From: Streptomyces verrucosisporus
GTDB taxonomy: Bacteria; Actinomycetota; Actinomycetes; Streptomycetales; Streptomycetaceae
Direction: 5' to 3'
Length of the DNA stretch: 64,000 bases
NCBI RefSeq assembly: GCF_017114865.1
Contig: NZ_JADEYH010000010.1
Location: forward strand, 113,119 to 177,118
In this document: positions 1-7,656 of the stretch, piece by piece
Layout of the letters: the number at the start of each line of letters is the position of its first letter
Position numbering within the stretch: position 1 is the stretch's first letter
Position numbers and translations under genes: made by a program
Notes under the pieces: model-generated
What the model saw: only the letters and a program-made list of their open reading frames with translations
The model's database searches: none
Told to the model about the DNA's origin: nothing

Positions 1-198
1 GCCCCGGAAGGGCACGCGCACGAAGCGTTTGAGGCGGACGACGCTGGGGGCGGGTATTGCCTGGGTCGCGCTGTGCATGAGGGCGCCGGAGTCCTCCAGG
101 CTGATCGCCTTGCCGTTGAGGACGAGTATGAGCGCGCGGCGGAGCGGTACGACGCCGAGCGGCTCGTACGACGCGTTGAGGACCAGGACGTGCGGCAC
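1..198 (-). CDS. HNH endonuclease, N-terminal part (runs off window)
   Basis: Only the first 66 codons are inside the window; the gene continues leftwards. The visible protein opens with MPHVLVLNASYEPL (GTG start) and goes on to a segment with ALMHSATQAIPAPSVVRLKR. This is the conserved N-terminal region of the small actinobacterial HNH nucleases that carry the catalytic HNH motif further downstream, outside this window. The GTG at 198 is chosen because a GGAGG ribosome-binding site lies a few bases upstream (about 203-207). It is divergent from the mechanosensitive channel gene. The family call rests on recognition of the N-terminus only; the nuclease residues are not visible. Confidence 0.75.
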   Translation of the reverse strand, partial: MPHVLVLNASYEPLGVVPLRRALILVLNGKAISLEDSGALMHSATQAIPAPSVVRLKRFVRVPFRG

Positions 199-413
199 GG
201 TGCCTCCTTGTACGTCGGCGGCGCGTGGCTCGCGCCGGGACGATCTCCCCCAGTGTGTCCCGCGCCCCGGTGGCGGCGCCACCACGATCGCGTAACGCGC
301 TGAGCGTGTTTTCGACCACACGTTGTTCCTCCCCCGCCCGGTGCCGCCGCTACCCCGGGTGACGCGGCCTGTTCGCCGGGGTGTCCCCCGTTAGTGTGTT
401 GTGGGTGGATTCA

Positions 414-1538
414 ATGGACGAGGCGCACAGGACCGCCACCGACACCGCGGGCTGGATAGAGGAGAACTGGGGGACCTGGCTCGCCATCGGGCTGCGCATC
501 GCGCTGATCCTGGCGATCGCCGTCGTGCTGCGCTCGGTGGTCAGACGGGCCATCACCCGGCTGATCGCCCGGATGAACCGCAACGCCGAGGCCGAGGCCA
601 GCGGCAACGCGCTGCGCGGCCTGCTGGTCAACGCCGAGCGGCGGCGCCAGCGCACGGAGGCCATCGGCTCGGTGCTGCGCAGCGTCACCACCTTCGTGAT
701 CATGGGGACGGCGCTGCTGATCGTGCTGTCCACCCTCGGCATCGACCTGGCCCCGCTGCTGGCCAGTGCCGGTGTGGCGGGCGTGGCGATCGGCTTCGGC
801 GCGCGCAATCTGGTCACTGACGTGCTGACCGGGATGTTCGTGCTGCTGGAGGACCAGTACGGGGTCGGCGACCGCATCGACGCGGGCGAGGCCACCGGCA
901 CCGTCCTGGAGATCGGGCTGCGGGTGACCAAGCTGCGCGGCGACGACGGCGAGATCTGGTACGTGCGCAACGGCGAGATCAAGCGGGTCGGCAACCTCAG
1001 CCAGGGCTGGGCGACGGCCGCCCTGGACGTGGAGGTCCGCTCCGACGAGGACCTGGAGGAGGTCCGTTCGGCGATCGCCGCGGCCGGTGAGGGGATGTCG
1101 ACGTCCGCGCCGTGGGACGAGGTCCTGTGGGCGCCGGTGGAGGTGCTGGGCCTGAACTCGGTGACGCTGGACACCATGGTCGTCCGGGTCTCGGCCAAGA
1201 CGATGCCGGGCAAGGCGCTGCCGGTGGAGCGCGAGCTGCGCTGGCGCGTCAAGCGGGCGCTGGACGCGCGGGGCATCCGGATGGTGGACGAGGAGTCGCT
1301 GGCGGCCCTGCGGAAGCTGGACGAGGAGCTGGGGGCGCCGCCGCGCGGGCGGGGCTCCGGCCGGGTCCTGTTGGAGAAGGGTCCCGCGAAGGGGGCGGTG
1401 AGGGGGCCGGACGCCGCGAAGGAGGCGGTGGACCCGGTGAAGGACGCCCTGGCGAGGGATCCGGGCAGGGAGAGGGCCGGAGCCCTGGTGAAGGAGCCGA
1501 GGGACCTCGGGCGGAACTCCGGCGGGCCGCGCCGGTAG
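414..1538 (+). CDS. MscS family mechanosensitive ion channel
   Basis: Small-conductance mechanosensitive channel that opens under membrane tension and protects against osmotic downshock. The N-terminus has a membrane segment (about residues 18-45), a basic amphipathic stretch, and two more segments ending in the glycine/alanine-rich pore helix with AGVAGVAIGFGARNLVTD, the hallmark of MscS. A beta-domain follows with EDQYGVGDRI. The last 65 residues are a charged Lys/Glu/Gly/Pro-rich tail of low complexity. I place the start at ATG 414. An in-frame GTG at 381 would add 11 residues but has no ribosome-binding site, while a TAGTGT box at 393-398 could be a -10 element close to the ATG. Confidence 0.85.
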   Translation: MDEAHRTATDTAGWIEENWGTWLAIGLRIALILAIAVVLRSVVRRAITRLIARMNRNAEAEASGNALRGLLVNAERRRQRTEAIGSVLRSVTTFVIMGTALLIVLSTLGIDLAPLLASAGVAGVAIGFGARNLVTDVLTGMFVLLEDQYGVGDRIDAGEATGTVLEIGLRVTKLRGDDGEIWYVRNGEIKRVGNLSQGWATAALDVEVRSDEDLEEVRSAIAAAGEGMSTSAPWDEVLWAPVEVLGLNSVTLDTMVVRVSAKTMPGKALPVERELRWRVKRALDARGIRMVDEESLAALRKLDEELGAPPRGRGSGRVLLEKGPAKGAVRGPDAAKEAVDPVKDALARDPGRERAGALVKEPRDLGRNSGGPRR

Positions 1539-1602
1539 GACGCGGAGGACGCGTGGGGAGCCGCGCGGAGAACAGCGGAGAACAGGCGGGGAGCGGTACG
1601 AA

Positions 1603-1646
1603 GGCCCGCCTCCGGTACGTCCGTTGACGCCGGCCGGAGGCGGGCC
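1603..1646 (+). terminator. Probable terminator after the MscS gene
   Basis: Perfect 13-bp inverted repeat (GGCCCGCCTCCGG and its complement) with an 18-nt loop, 65 bp after the MscS stop codon and just before the ROK promoter region. No U tract follows, which is usual in Streptomyces. Confidence 0.6.
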
Positions 1647-1667
1647 CTAGTGTCCCGGCCAGAAGAC

Positions 1668-1680
1668 AGGAAACCTTCCT
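1668..1680 (+). promoter_or_regulatory. Candidate ROK-regulator operator AGGAA-N3-TTCCT
   Basis: The sequence AGGAAACCTTCCT is an inverted repeat 26 bp before the ROK gene start. CsnR-type ROK repressors of Streptomyces bind AGGAAA/TTTCCT-like palindromes upstream of their own operons, so this is a likely autoregulatory site for the ROK-GH4-kinase operon. The link to this regulator is inferred from position and motif only. Confidence 0.5.
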
Positions 1681-1706
1681 TACAGTTCTGGGCGGGAGAG
1701 AGGCCC

Positions 1707-2987
1707 ATGGCCGGGACCACTCCGGGGACGCCCCGGGTGCTGCGGGCGATGAACGACCGCGCGGCACTGGAACTGCTGCTCGCGCACGGCTCGCTCTCGC
1801 GCGGCCGCATCGGCAGGCTGACCGGGCTGTCCAAGCCGACCGCCTCCCAGCTCCTGGCCCGCCTGGAGGCCGCCGGCCTGGTCCGGGTCGCCGGCGCCAG
1901 CGAGGGCCGCCCGGGGCCGAACGCCCGGCTCTACTCGCTCGACCCGGCCGCGGCGCACGTGGCCGGGCTGGACGTCACCGCCACCCGCGTCCGCGCCGCG
2001 GTCGCCGACATCACCGGCCGTACCGTCGGCTCCTTCGAGGTGCCCGCGCCGGGGCGCTCCGGACCGTGCGGGGCCTCCGAGGCACCCGGGCCGCCCGGGG
2101 CCCCGGAAGGGCGGTCCGCCGAGCCGGTCGTACGGCAGGTCGTGGCCGCCGTGGACGGGGCCGCCGAGGCCGCCGGGCTCACCCGGTCCGCGCTGCACCG
2201 CGTCGTCATCGGCACCCCCGGCGCCTTCGACCCGCGCACCGGGCGGCTGCGCTACGCCTCCCACCTGCCCGGCTGGCACTCCCCCGGCCTGCTGGAGGAG
2301 CTGGCCGCCGCGCTGCCGGTGCCGGTGGAGTACGACAACGACGTCAACCTCGCCGCCGTCGCCGAACACCGCCTGGGCGCCGCCCGGGGACACGAGGACT
2401 TCGTCCTGCTCTGGAACGAGCAGGGCCTGGGCGCCGCGCTGGTGCTGGGCGGGCGGCTGCACCGCGGCCGGACCGGCGGAGCGGGCGAGGTCGGGTTCCT
2501 GCCCGTCCCCGGCGCCCCGCTCCTGCGGCGGGTGGCCCGCGCCAACAGGGGCGGGTTCCAGGAACTGGCGGGCGCGCGCGCCCTGCTGCGGACGGCGCGC
2601 GAGCTGGGCATCGAGCCCCCTGCCGGCCGGGACGGCGACGCGGCGGCGGAGCTGCTCGCCCGCGCGGTGGAACGGACCGGCCCGGAGGCCGGGCACGACG
2701 GCGGCGGCCCGTACGGCGAGCTGCTGCGCCGCGCCGCCACCGGGCTGGCGACCGGGCTGGCCGCGCTGGTCGCCGTCCTGGACCCGGAACTGATCGTGCT
2801 GTCCGGCGGTGTACTCGCCGCGGGCGGGGAGGCGCTGCGCGAGCTGGTGCGGCGGGAGCTGGACGAACTGGCGGCCCCCCGGCCGCGGCTGGTCCTCGGA
2901 ACCGTCACCGGTCACCCCGTGCTCAGCGGCGCGCTGGAGAGCGCCCTGGCCACCACACGCGACGAGGTGTTCGACACCTCCCGCTGA
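1707..2987 (+). CDS. ROK family transcriptional regulator (CsnR-like)
   Basis: Sugar-responsive repressor of the ROK class. Residues about 18-60 form a winged helix-turn-helix (LSRGRIGRLTGLSKPTASQL), followed by the ROK actin-like fold (DVTATRVRAAVADITG, VIGTPGAFDP, EYDNDVNLAA). The sugar-kinase signature is degenerate: the usual E-x-G-H zinc/sugar motif reads EVGF and the Cys cluster is absent, so it should be a pure regulator, not a kinase. The start at ATG 1707 follows a GGGAGAGAGG ribosome-binding site; an upstream in-frame GTG at 1650 would overlap the operator. It heads a three-gene set with a GH4 enzyme and a BadF-type kinase, the same trio found in the csn chitosan-oligosaccharide operons of Streptomyces. 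No ABC transporter is present here. Confidence 0.85.
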   Translation: MAGTTPGTPRVLRAMNDRAALELLLAHGSLSRGRIGRLTGLSKPTASQLLARLEAAGLVRVAGASEGRPGPNARLYSLDPAAAHVAGLDVTATRVRAAVADITGRTVGSFEVPAPGRSGPCGASEAPGPPGAPEGRSAEPVVRQVVAAVDGAAEAAGLTRSALHRVVIGTPGAFDPRTGRLRYASHLPGWHSPGLLEELAAALPVPVEYDNDVNLAAVAEHRLGAARGHEDFVLLWNEQGLGAALVLGGRLHRGRTGGAGEVGFLPVPGAPLLRRVARANRGGFQELAGARALLRTARELGIEPPAGRDGDAAAELLARAVERTGPEAGHDGGGPYGELLRRAATGLATGLAALVAVLDPELIVLSGGVLAAGGEALRELVRRELDELAAPRPRLVLGTVTGHPVLSGALESALATTRDEVFDTSR

Positions 2988-3068
2988 CACCCGGCGCCCC
3001 GGCGCCCCCGCGCCCCGGTACCCCGGCACATCCCAAGTCCCGCTCCCCGGCCCAGAGGAGGCAGTCCC

Positions 3069-4364
3069 GTGAAACTCGCAGTGGTGGGCGGCGGATCCAC
3101 CTACACCCCCGAACTCGTCGACGGGATCGCCCGGCTGCAGGACACCCTCCCGGTCACCGAACTGGTCCTGGCCGACCCGGCCGGGGACCGGCTGGAGCTG
3201 GTCGGCGGGCTCGCCCGCCGCATGCTCGACCGCGCCGGCCACCCGGCCGCCGTCACCACCACCGGCGACCTGGACGCGGCCGTCGCCGACGCCGACGCCG
3301 TGCTGCTCCAGCTCCGCGTGGGCGGCCAGGCGGCCCGCGAACAGGACGAGACGTGGCCGCTGGAGTGCGGCTGCGTCGGTCAGGAGACCACGGGCGCGGG
3401 CGGACTGGCCAAGGCACTGCGCACCGTCCCCGTCGTCCTGGACATCGCCGAGCGGGTGCGCCGCGCCAACCCCGGCGCGTGGATCATCGACTTCACCAAC
3501 CCGGTGGGCATCGTCACCCGCGCGCTGCTGAACGAGGGCCACCGGGCGGTGGGCCTGTGCAACGTGGCGATCGGGCTCCAGCGGAAGTTCGCCGCCCTGC
3601 TGGAGGTGGAGCCCGGCCGGGTGCACCTGGACCACGTCGGGCTCAACCACCTCACGTGGGAGCTCGGGGTGCGTCTGGGCGGGCCGGACGGGCGGGACGT
3701 ACTGCCCGGCCTGCTGGCCCGGCACGGCGCGGCGATCGCCGCCGATCTGCGGCTGCCCGAGCCCCTTCTGCACCGGCTGGGCGCCGTGCCCTCGTACTAC
3801 CTGCGCTACTTCTACGCCCACGACGAGGTCGTGTCCGAGACGCGGGAGCGGCCCCCGCGGGCGGCGGAGGTCGCCGCGATGGAGCGCGAGTTGCTGGAGA
3901 TGTACGCCGATCCGGCGCTGGACACCAAGCCGGAGCTGCTGGCCGGGCGCGGCGGCGCCCACTACTCCGAGGCCGCCGTCGCCCTGGCCGCGGCCCTGCT
4001 GGGCGACGGCCGGAACGGCACGGGCAGGGCGGGCGGCACGGGCGGGGGCGCGCAGGTGGTGAACGTCCGCAACGACGGCGCCCTGCCCTTCCTTCCCGAC
4101 GACGCGGTGGTCGAGGTCCCGGCCGCCGTCTCCCCGGCGGGTGCCGAGCCGCTGCCCGTACCGCCGCTGGACCCGCTCTACTCCGGCCTGATCTCGGCCG
4201 TGACGGCGTACGAGCACCTGGCACTGGACGCCGCCCTGCGCGGCGGCCGGGACCGGGTGTTCACCGCGCTGCTGGCCCACCCCCTGGTCGGCCGGTACTC
4301 CCTCGCCGAGAAGCTGACGGACCGTCTTCTCGCGCACAACCGGGAGTATCTGGCATGGGCCTGA
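3069..4364 (+). CDS. Family 4 glycoside hydrolase (6-phospho-beta-glucosidase type)
   Basis: 431-residue GH4 enzyme, the NAD+- and divalent-metal-dependent glycosidase family that works by oxidation-elimination. The N-terminal Rossmann motif reads VVGGGSTYTPELVDG. The family signatures DFTNPVGIVTRALL, GLCNVAIG (metal-binding Cys) and HVGLNHLTW (catalytic-region His) are intact. A well-placed AGAGGAGG ribosome-binding site precedes the GTG start. It overlaps the downstream kinase gene by 10 bp, so they are co-transcribed. Substrate is inferred to be a (phospho)glucosaminide because homologous trios with ROK and BadF-type kinase act on glucosamine oligosaccharides; the sequence alone does not fix it. 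Confidence 0.88.
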   Translation: MKLAVVGGGSTYTPELVDGIARLQDTLPVTELVLADPAGDRLELVGGLARRMLDRAGHPAAVTTTGDLDAAVADADAVLLQLRVGGQAAREQDETWPLECGCVGQETTGAGGLAKALRTVPVVLDIAERVRRANPGAWIIDFTNPVGIVTRALLNEGHRAVGLCNVAIGLQRKFAALLEVEPGRVHLDHVGLNHLTWELGVRLGGPDGRDVLPGLLARHGAAIAADLRLPEPLLHRLGAVPSYYLRYFYAHDEVVSETRERPPRAAEVAAMERELLEMYADPALDTKPELLAGRGGAHYSEAAVALAAALLGDGRNGTGRAGGTGGGAQVVNVRNDGALPFLPDDAVVEVPAAVSPAGAEPLPVPPLDPLYSGLISAVTAYEHLALDAALRGGRDRVFTALLAHPLVGRYSLAEKLTDRLLAHNREYLAWA

Positions 4365-5374
4365 CCCCCGCCGCCGCGCTGGCAGTCGACGCGGGCAACA
4401 GCAAGACCGATGTGGCGCTGGTCTCGGCGGACGGGGCGGTGCTGGGCTCGGCGCGCGGCGGCGGTTTCCGGCCGCCGGCCGCCGGAGCGGGGAGGGCCGT
4501 CGCGTCGCTGGCGCGGACGGTGGCCCGGGCGGCGCGGGCCGCGGGTCTGGAGACGCGGCCGGGCGCCCCCCTGGCCGAGCATGTGTCGGCCTGCCTGGCA
4601 GGCGCCGACCTGCCGTGTGAGGAAAGGGGGTTGGCGGACCGTATCGGCGCTCTGGGCTGGGGCCGCACCCTCCGCGTGGCCAACGACACGTTCGCGGTCC
4701 TGCGCGCGGGCCTGCCCGACGACGGATCCCCCGGGCACGGGGTCGCCGTCGTGTGCGGTGCGGGGATCAACTGCGCCGGTGTGGCCGCCGACGGCCGTGT
4801 CCACCGCTTCCCCGCCGTCGGCCGCCTGTCCGGGGACTGGGGCGGCGGCGGGGGGCTGGCGGAGGAGGCCCTGTGGCACGCCGCCCGCGCCGAGGACGGC
4901 CGGGGCGAGGACACCGAACTGGCGAGGGCACTGCCCGCGCACTTCGGGCTGCCCAGCATGTACGCGCTGATCGAGGCTTTTCATCTGGGCCGTCTGCCGG
5001 GCGGGCGCAGGCACGAACTGGTGCCCGTCCTCTTCGCGGTGGCCGCTCGGGGCGATGCCGTGGCCCGCTTTCTGGTGCACCGGCAGGCCGAGGAGATCGC
5101 GGTGATGGCCTCGGTGGCGCTGGAGCGTCTGGGCCTGCTGGACACACCGGTGCCGGTGGTGCTGGGCGGCGGCGTCGCGGCCGCCCGCCATCCGCTGCTG
5201 CACGACCGCCTGCTCGGCCTGCTGGCCGGACGCGCCCCGCTGGCCGCCGTCCGCGTGGTCACCGCTCCCCCGGTCCTCGGGGCCGGGCTGCTGGCCCTGG
5301 ACCGTCTGGAAGCCGGGCCCGCCCCGTACGCCCGGCTGCGCGCCCACTACGCCGGGCGCGCCGCACGCGACTGA
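4355..5374 (+). CDS. BadF/BadG/BcrA-type ATPase, probable N-acetylglucosamine/glucosamine kinase
   Basis: 339-residue actin-like-fold kinase. It shows the phosphate 1 loop LAVDAGNSKTDVAL at the N-terminus, a second motif VANDTFAVL, the sugar/ATP region VCGAGINCAGV with GRLSGDWGGGG, and a C-terminal adenosine motif VVLGGGVAAAR. This is the arrangement of bacterial and human N-acetylglucosamine kinases rather than of benzoyl-CoA reductase activators, which need a Cys that is absent here. The ATG overlaps the GH4 stop by 10 bp. It probably phosphorylates the monosaccharide released by the GH4 enzyme. CsnK of the csn operon is the closest functional parallel I know. Confidence 0.8.
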   Translation: MGLTPAAALAVDAGNSKTDVALVSADGAVLGSARGGGFRPPAAGAGRAVASLARTVARAARAAGLETRPGAPLAEHVSACLAGADLPCEERGLADRIGALGWGRTLRVANDTFAVLRAGLPDDGSPGHGVAVVCGAGINCAGVAADGRVHRFPAVGRLSGDWGGGGGLAEEALWHAARAEDGRGEDTELARALPAHFGLPSMYALIEAFHLGRLPGGRRHELVPVLFAVAARGDAVARFLVHRQAEEIAVMASVALERLGLLDTPVPVVLGGGVAAARHPLLHDRLLGLLAGRAPLAAVRVVTAPPVLGAGLLALDRLEAGPAPYARLRAHYAGRAARD

Positions 5375-5749
5375 GGCGCGCCCGGGCACACGCGCGCCCG
5401 GGGCGTCTCGCGCTCCCAGGGACCGCGTTCCGGACGGGCTCCTCCCCCGCGGCGGTGCCGTCACGGCTTCCCGCCGCCATACTGCCGACCGGGCTCCCGG
5501 ATCCTCCACCGCGCGGTACGCGGGAACGGGGATCCGGCGGTCGGCGTCAACAGGGCGCCGGAAGAGTATCGCCGAAGTGGGCTGGGCAGTCCGCCGATGG
5601 CCGTACACGAGCGGTGTCCGGCCGACAAGATGGGAGCAGCGGATCCGGCGCTCCCCGCCCCGGCCCACCCGGGCGGGGCGGACGCCGGGTGCGGGCACGG
5701 CACGGGCGCGAACACGGACACGAAGACGACACGAGCGGCGAGGTGACCG
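5375..5749. other. Intergenic region without recognisable gene
   Basis: 375 bp between the kinase gene and the Ser-Gly-repeat gene. I see no convincing ORF with family character, RNA gene or strong hairpin; GGCGAGGTGACC just before 5750 can serve as a ribosome-binding site. Confidence 0.5.
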
Positions 5750-7183
5750 ATGGGGGACGACGGGGCTGCCGAACCGGGCGGACCGGTGATGGACCGGGAG
5801 GAGGTGGACCGTGCCCTGGCACGGCTCGGCGCGGAGCACGAGGCGGTGGAGACCTCCCTGTACGCGCTCCAGGACCACGCGGGACGCAGGCTGCTGGAGG
5901 GCGCCGAGCTGACCGGGGTGACCAAGGAGCGGTGGGCGCGGACGGAGGATGCCGTCTCGCTGCTGTGGACGTACTTCGACGCCTTCACCGCGGCCCTGGA
6001 CGCCGCGCGCGAGCTGCGCGGCGAAAGCCGCTGGCCGGCGCCGGAGGACCTCGCCGGGCTGACCGCGCGGCTGCGCGGCCCGGCGGTCGCCGTCCCCGCG
6101 GCGGACAACCCCGAGTCCGGGTCCGGGTCCGGGTCCGGGTCCGGGTCCGGGTCCGGGTCCGGGTCCGGGTCCGGGTCCGGGTCCGGGTCCGGGTCCGGGT
6201 CCGGGTCCGGGTCCGGGTCCGGGTCCGGGTCCGTCGAGCGGATCACCCCGGCCGAGCTGGTGGCCCGGATGAACGCCTGGTACGCCCGGGCCCTCGACAC
6301 GGTCGCCGCCGCCGACTCGGTGTGGTCCGCGCTGCCCGCCCGGATAGACATGCTCTCCGCCGAGCTCCACCGCATCCGCTCCCTGGCGCACTCCGTGGGC
6401 GTGCGCCCCGGGGAGCATCCGGCGGGCGACGAGCTGGAACAGGTCACCGCGGAACTGACCGCGCTGCGGGCCGAGGTCGTCGCCGACCCGCTGGCCTTCT
6501 GGGTGCCGGCGGGCGGGAGTTCGGCACCCGGCGGCGGGCGTCCCGACACCGTCCGGTACGACCGCGCGGCCCGTGCGCTGGAGAACGTCCGGCGCGAGAT
6601 CGACGCCGTGCTCCAAGTGCGGCAGGACGCCGAGCAGCGGCTGATGCGGCTGCGCGACGTGCTCTCGCGCGCCGACCGCACCCTGGCCGAGGCGAGGACG
6701 GCGCGCGGCGAGGTGCTGGCGAAGATCGCGGCGGTCGGGGTGCCCGCGGTGAGCGGGCCGCCGACCGCTCTGTACGAGCAGCTCACGCTGGCCGCCGAGC
6801 ACCGGCGGCACGCCCGCTGGCACCGGCTGTCGCCGCTGCTGGAGAGCCTGGAGGAGCGCGCGGACGAGGAGCTGGAGCGGGCCCGCGCCTCGCTGACCGC
6901 GGTGACCGCACCGCTGGCGGTGCGGGCGGGACTGCGCGGCCGGCTGGACGCGTACCGCGCGCGGCTGGCGCGGCACGGGGCGGCCGACGACCCCCTGCTC
7001 GCGGAGCGGTACGACGCCGCCCGGCGGCTGCTGTGGAGCGCTCCGTGCGATCTGCGGGCGGCCGAGCAGGCGGTGCTGCGCTACCGGGAGGCGGCGCTGG
7101 AGGTGCTGGCACCGCCCGGAGGACCGGCGGACGGGGGACCGGCGGGTGGCGAACCGGTCGGCGGACGGGAGGAGTCCCGTTGA
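5750..7183 (+). CDS. Conserved coiled-coil protein with Ser-Gly repeat, unknown function
   Basis: 477 residues, no recognised catalytic domain, no signal peptide or membrane segment. The N-terminal 120 residues are helical and charged. A pure Ser-Gly dipeptide tract follows (about residues 123-161), then a long Glu/Arg/Ala-rich helical region likely to be coiled coil (for example EQVTAELTALRAEVV and RREIDAVLQVRQDAEQRL), and a Gly/Pro tail. The ATG at 5750 is used, but the pair GTG 5786/ATG 5789 is a possible internal start. It lies upstream of the PP2C and FHA genes on the same strand, so a part in Ser/Thr phosphorylation signalling is possible but not shown by sequence. Confidence 0.7.
   Translation: MGDDGAAEPGGPVMDREEVDRALARLGAEHEAVETSLYALQDHAGRRLLEGAELTGVTKERWARTEDAVSLLWTYFDAFTAALDAARELRGESRWPAPEDLAGLTARLRGPAVAVPAADNPESGSGSGSGSGSGSGSGSGSGSGSGSGSGSGSGSGSGSGSVERITPAELVARMNAWYARALDTVAAADSVWSALPARIDMLSAELHRIRSLAHSVGVRPGEHPAGDELEQVTAELTALRAEVVADPLAFWVPAGGSSAPGGGRPDTVRYDRAARALENVRREIDAVLQVRQDAEQRLMRLRDVLSRADRTLAEARTARGEVLAKIAAVGVPAVSGPPTALYEQLTLAAEHRRHARWHRLSPLLESLEERADEELERARASLTAVTAPLAVRAGLRGRLDAYRARLARHGAADDPLLAERYDAARRLLWSAPCDLRAAEQAVLRYREAALEVLAPPGGPADGGPAGGEPVGGREESR
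6116..6233 (+). repeat. Hexanucleotide microsatellite (TCCGGG)n inside a gene
   Basis: About 19.7 perfect tandem copies of the 6-mer TCCGGG, encoding alternating Ser-Gly. The unit is a multiple of three, so copy-number change would alter linker length without frameshift. The same tract creates open frames on the opposite strand (Asp-Pro repeats) that are not genes. Confidence 0.97.
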
Positions 7184-7386
7184 TCCGGACGGTCTTCGAC
7201 CCGCCGGGCACCGCCCGGCGCGACCGAGGAGGGCGGGTTTGGACGCGCCCCTCCGGGAACGCTTGGTCACCGGGGCATCCGGCGGGGACGGCCAAGGGGC
7301 GTGCCAGGCGCTCTCCGGCGTCCACGGTGCCGCCATGGCATCTCCGCCCCGCCACCAGAACACCACGAAGACCATATTTTGAAGTC

Positions 7387-7542
7387 ATGGACGAGACGAC
7401 GCGCATCACGCTCCGCCTTCCCGCCATCCTCCGCACCCGGCCGGTCGGCCGGGCCGGGCCCGTCCGCAGGTCCCCCGGCCCCGGGGCCGTCCACCGTCTG
7501 GAGGTCGAGCGCGCCGCCGAGGCCGACGGCGCACCACGCTGA
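7387..7542 (+). CDS. Possible small protein (51 aa)
   Basis: Short ORF starting MDETTRITLRLPAI and ending EADGAPR, with GC-rich third positions, preceded by an unusually AT-rich stretch (ATATTTTGAAGTC) that could be promoter-like, but with no ribosome-binding site. It lies between the Ser-Gly protein and the PP2C gene. It is basic and Pro/Arg-rich. I do not recognise it; it may not be translated. Confidence 0.3.
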   Translation: MDETTRITLRLPAILRTRPVGRAGPVRRSPGPGAVHRLEVERAAEADGAPR

Positions 7543-7656
7543 GGGCGACCCGCCCCTCCCCGTCCTGCACCGCAGGAGTCCGACTCCCTCCCCAGAGCGG
7601 GAGGCATCCCCACCCCGGCCCGGAGGCCGGGACATCATCGAAGGAACCCGTTGACC

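Noticed and set aside
1680..4337. 885-residue open frame on the minus strand
   Set aside because: Antisense to the ROK and GH4 genes, rich in Gly/Gln/Arg with no family motif; a high-GC shadow.
6116..6233. Possible CRISPR array
   Set aside because: The repeats are contiguous 6-mers without spacers; it is a microsatellite.
4178..7375. 1065-residue minus-strand frame with Gly-Pro repeats
   Set aside because: Shadow of the kinase and Ser-Gly-repeat genes; its repeats are the complement of the TCCGGG tract.
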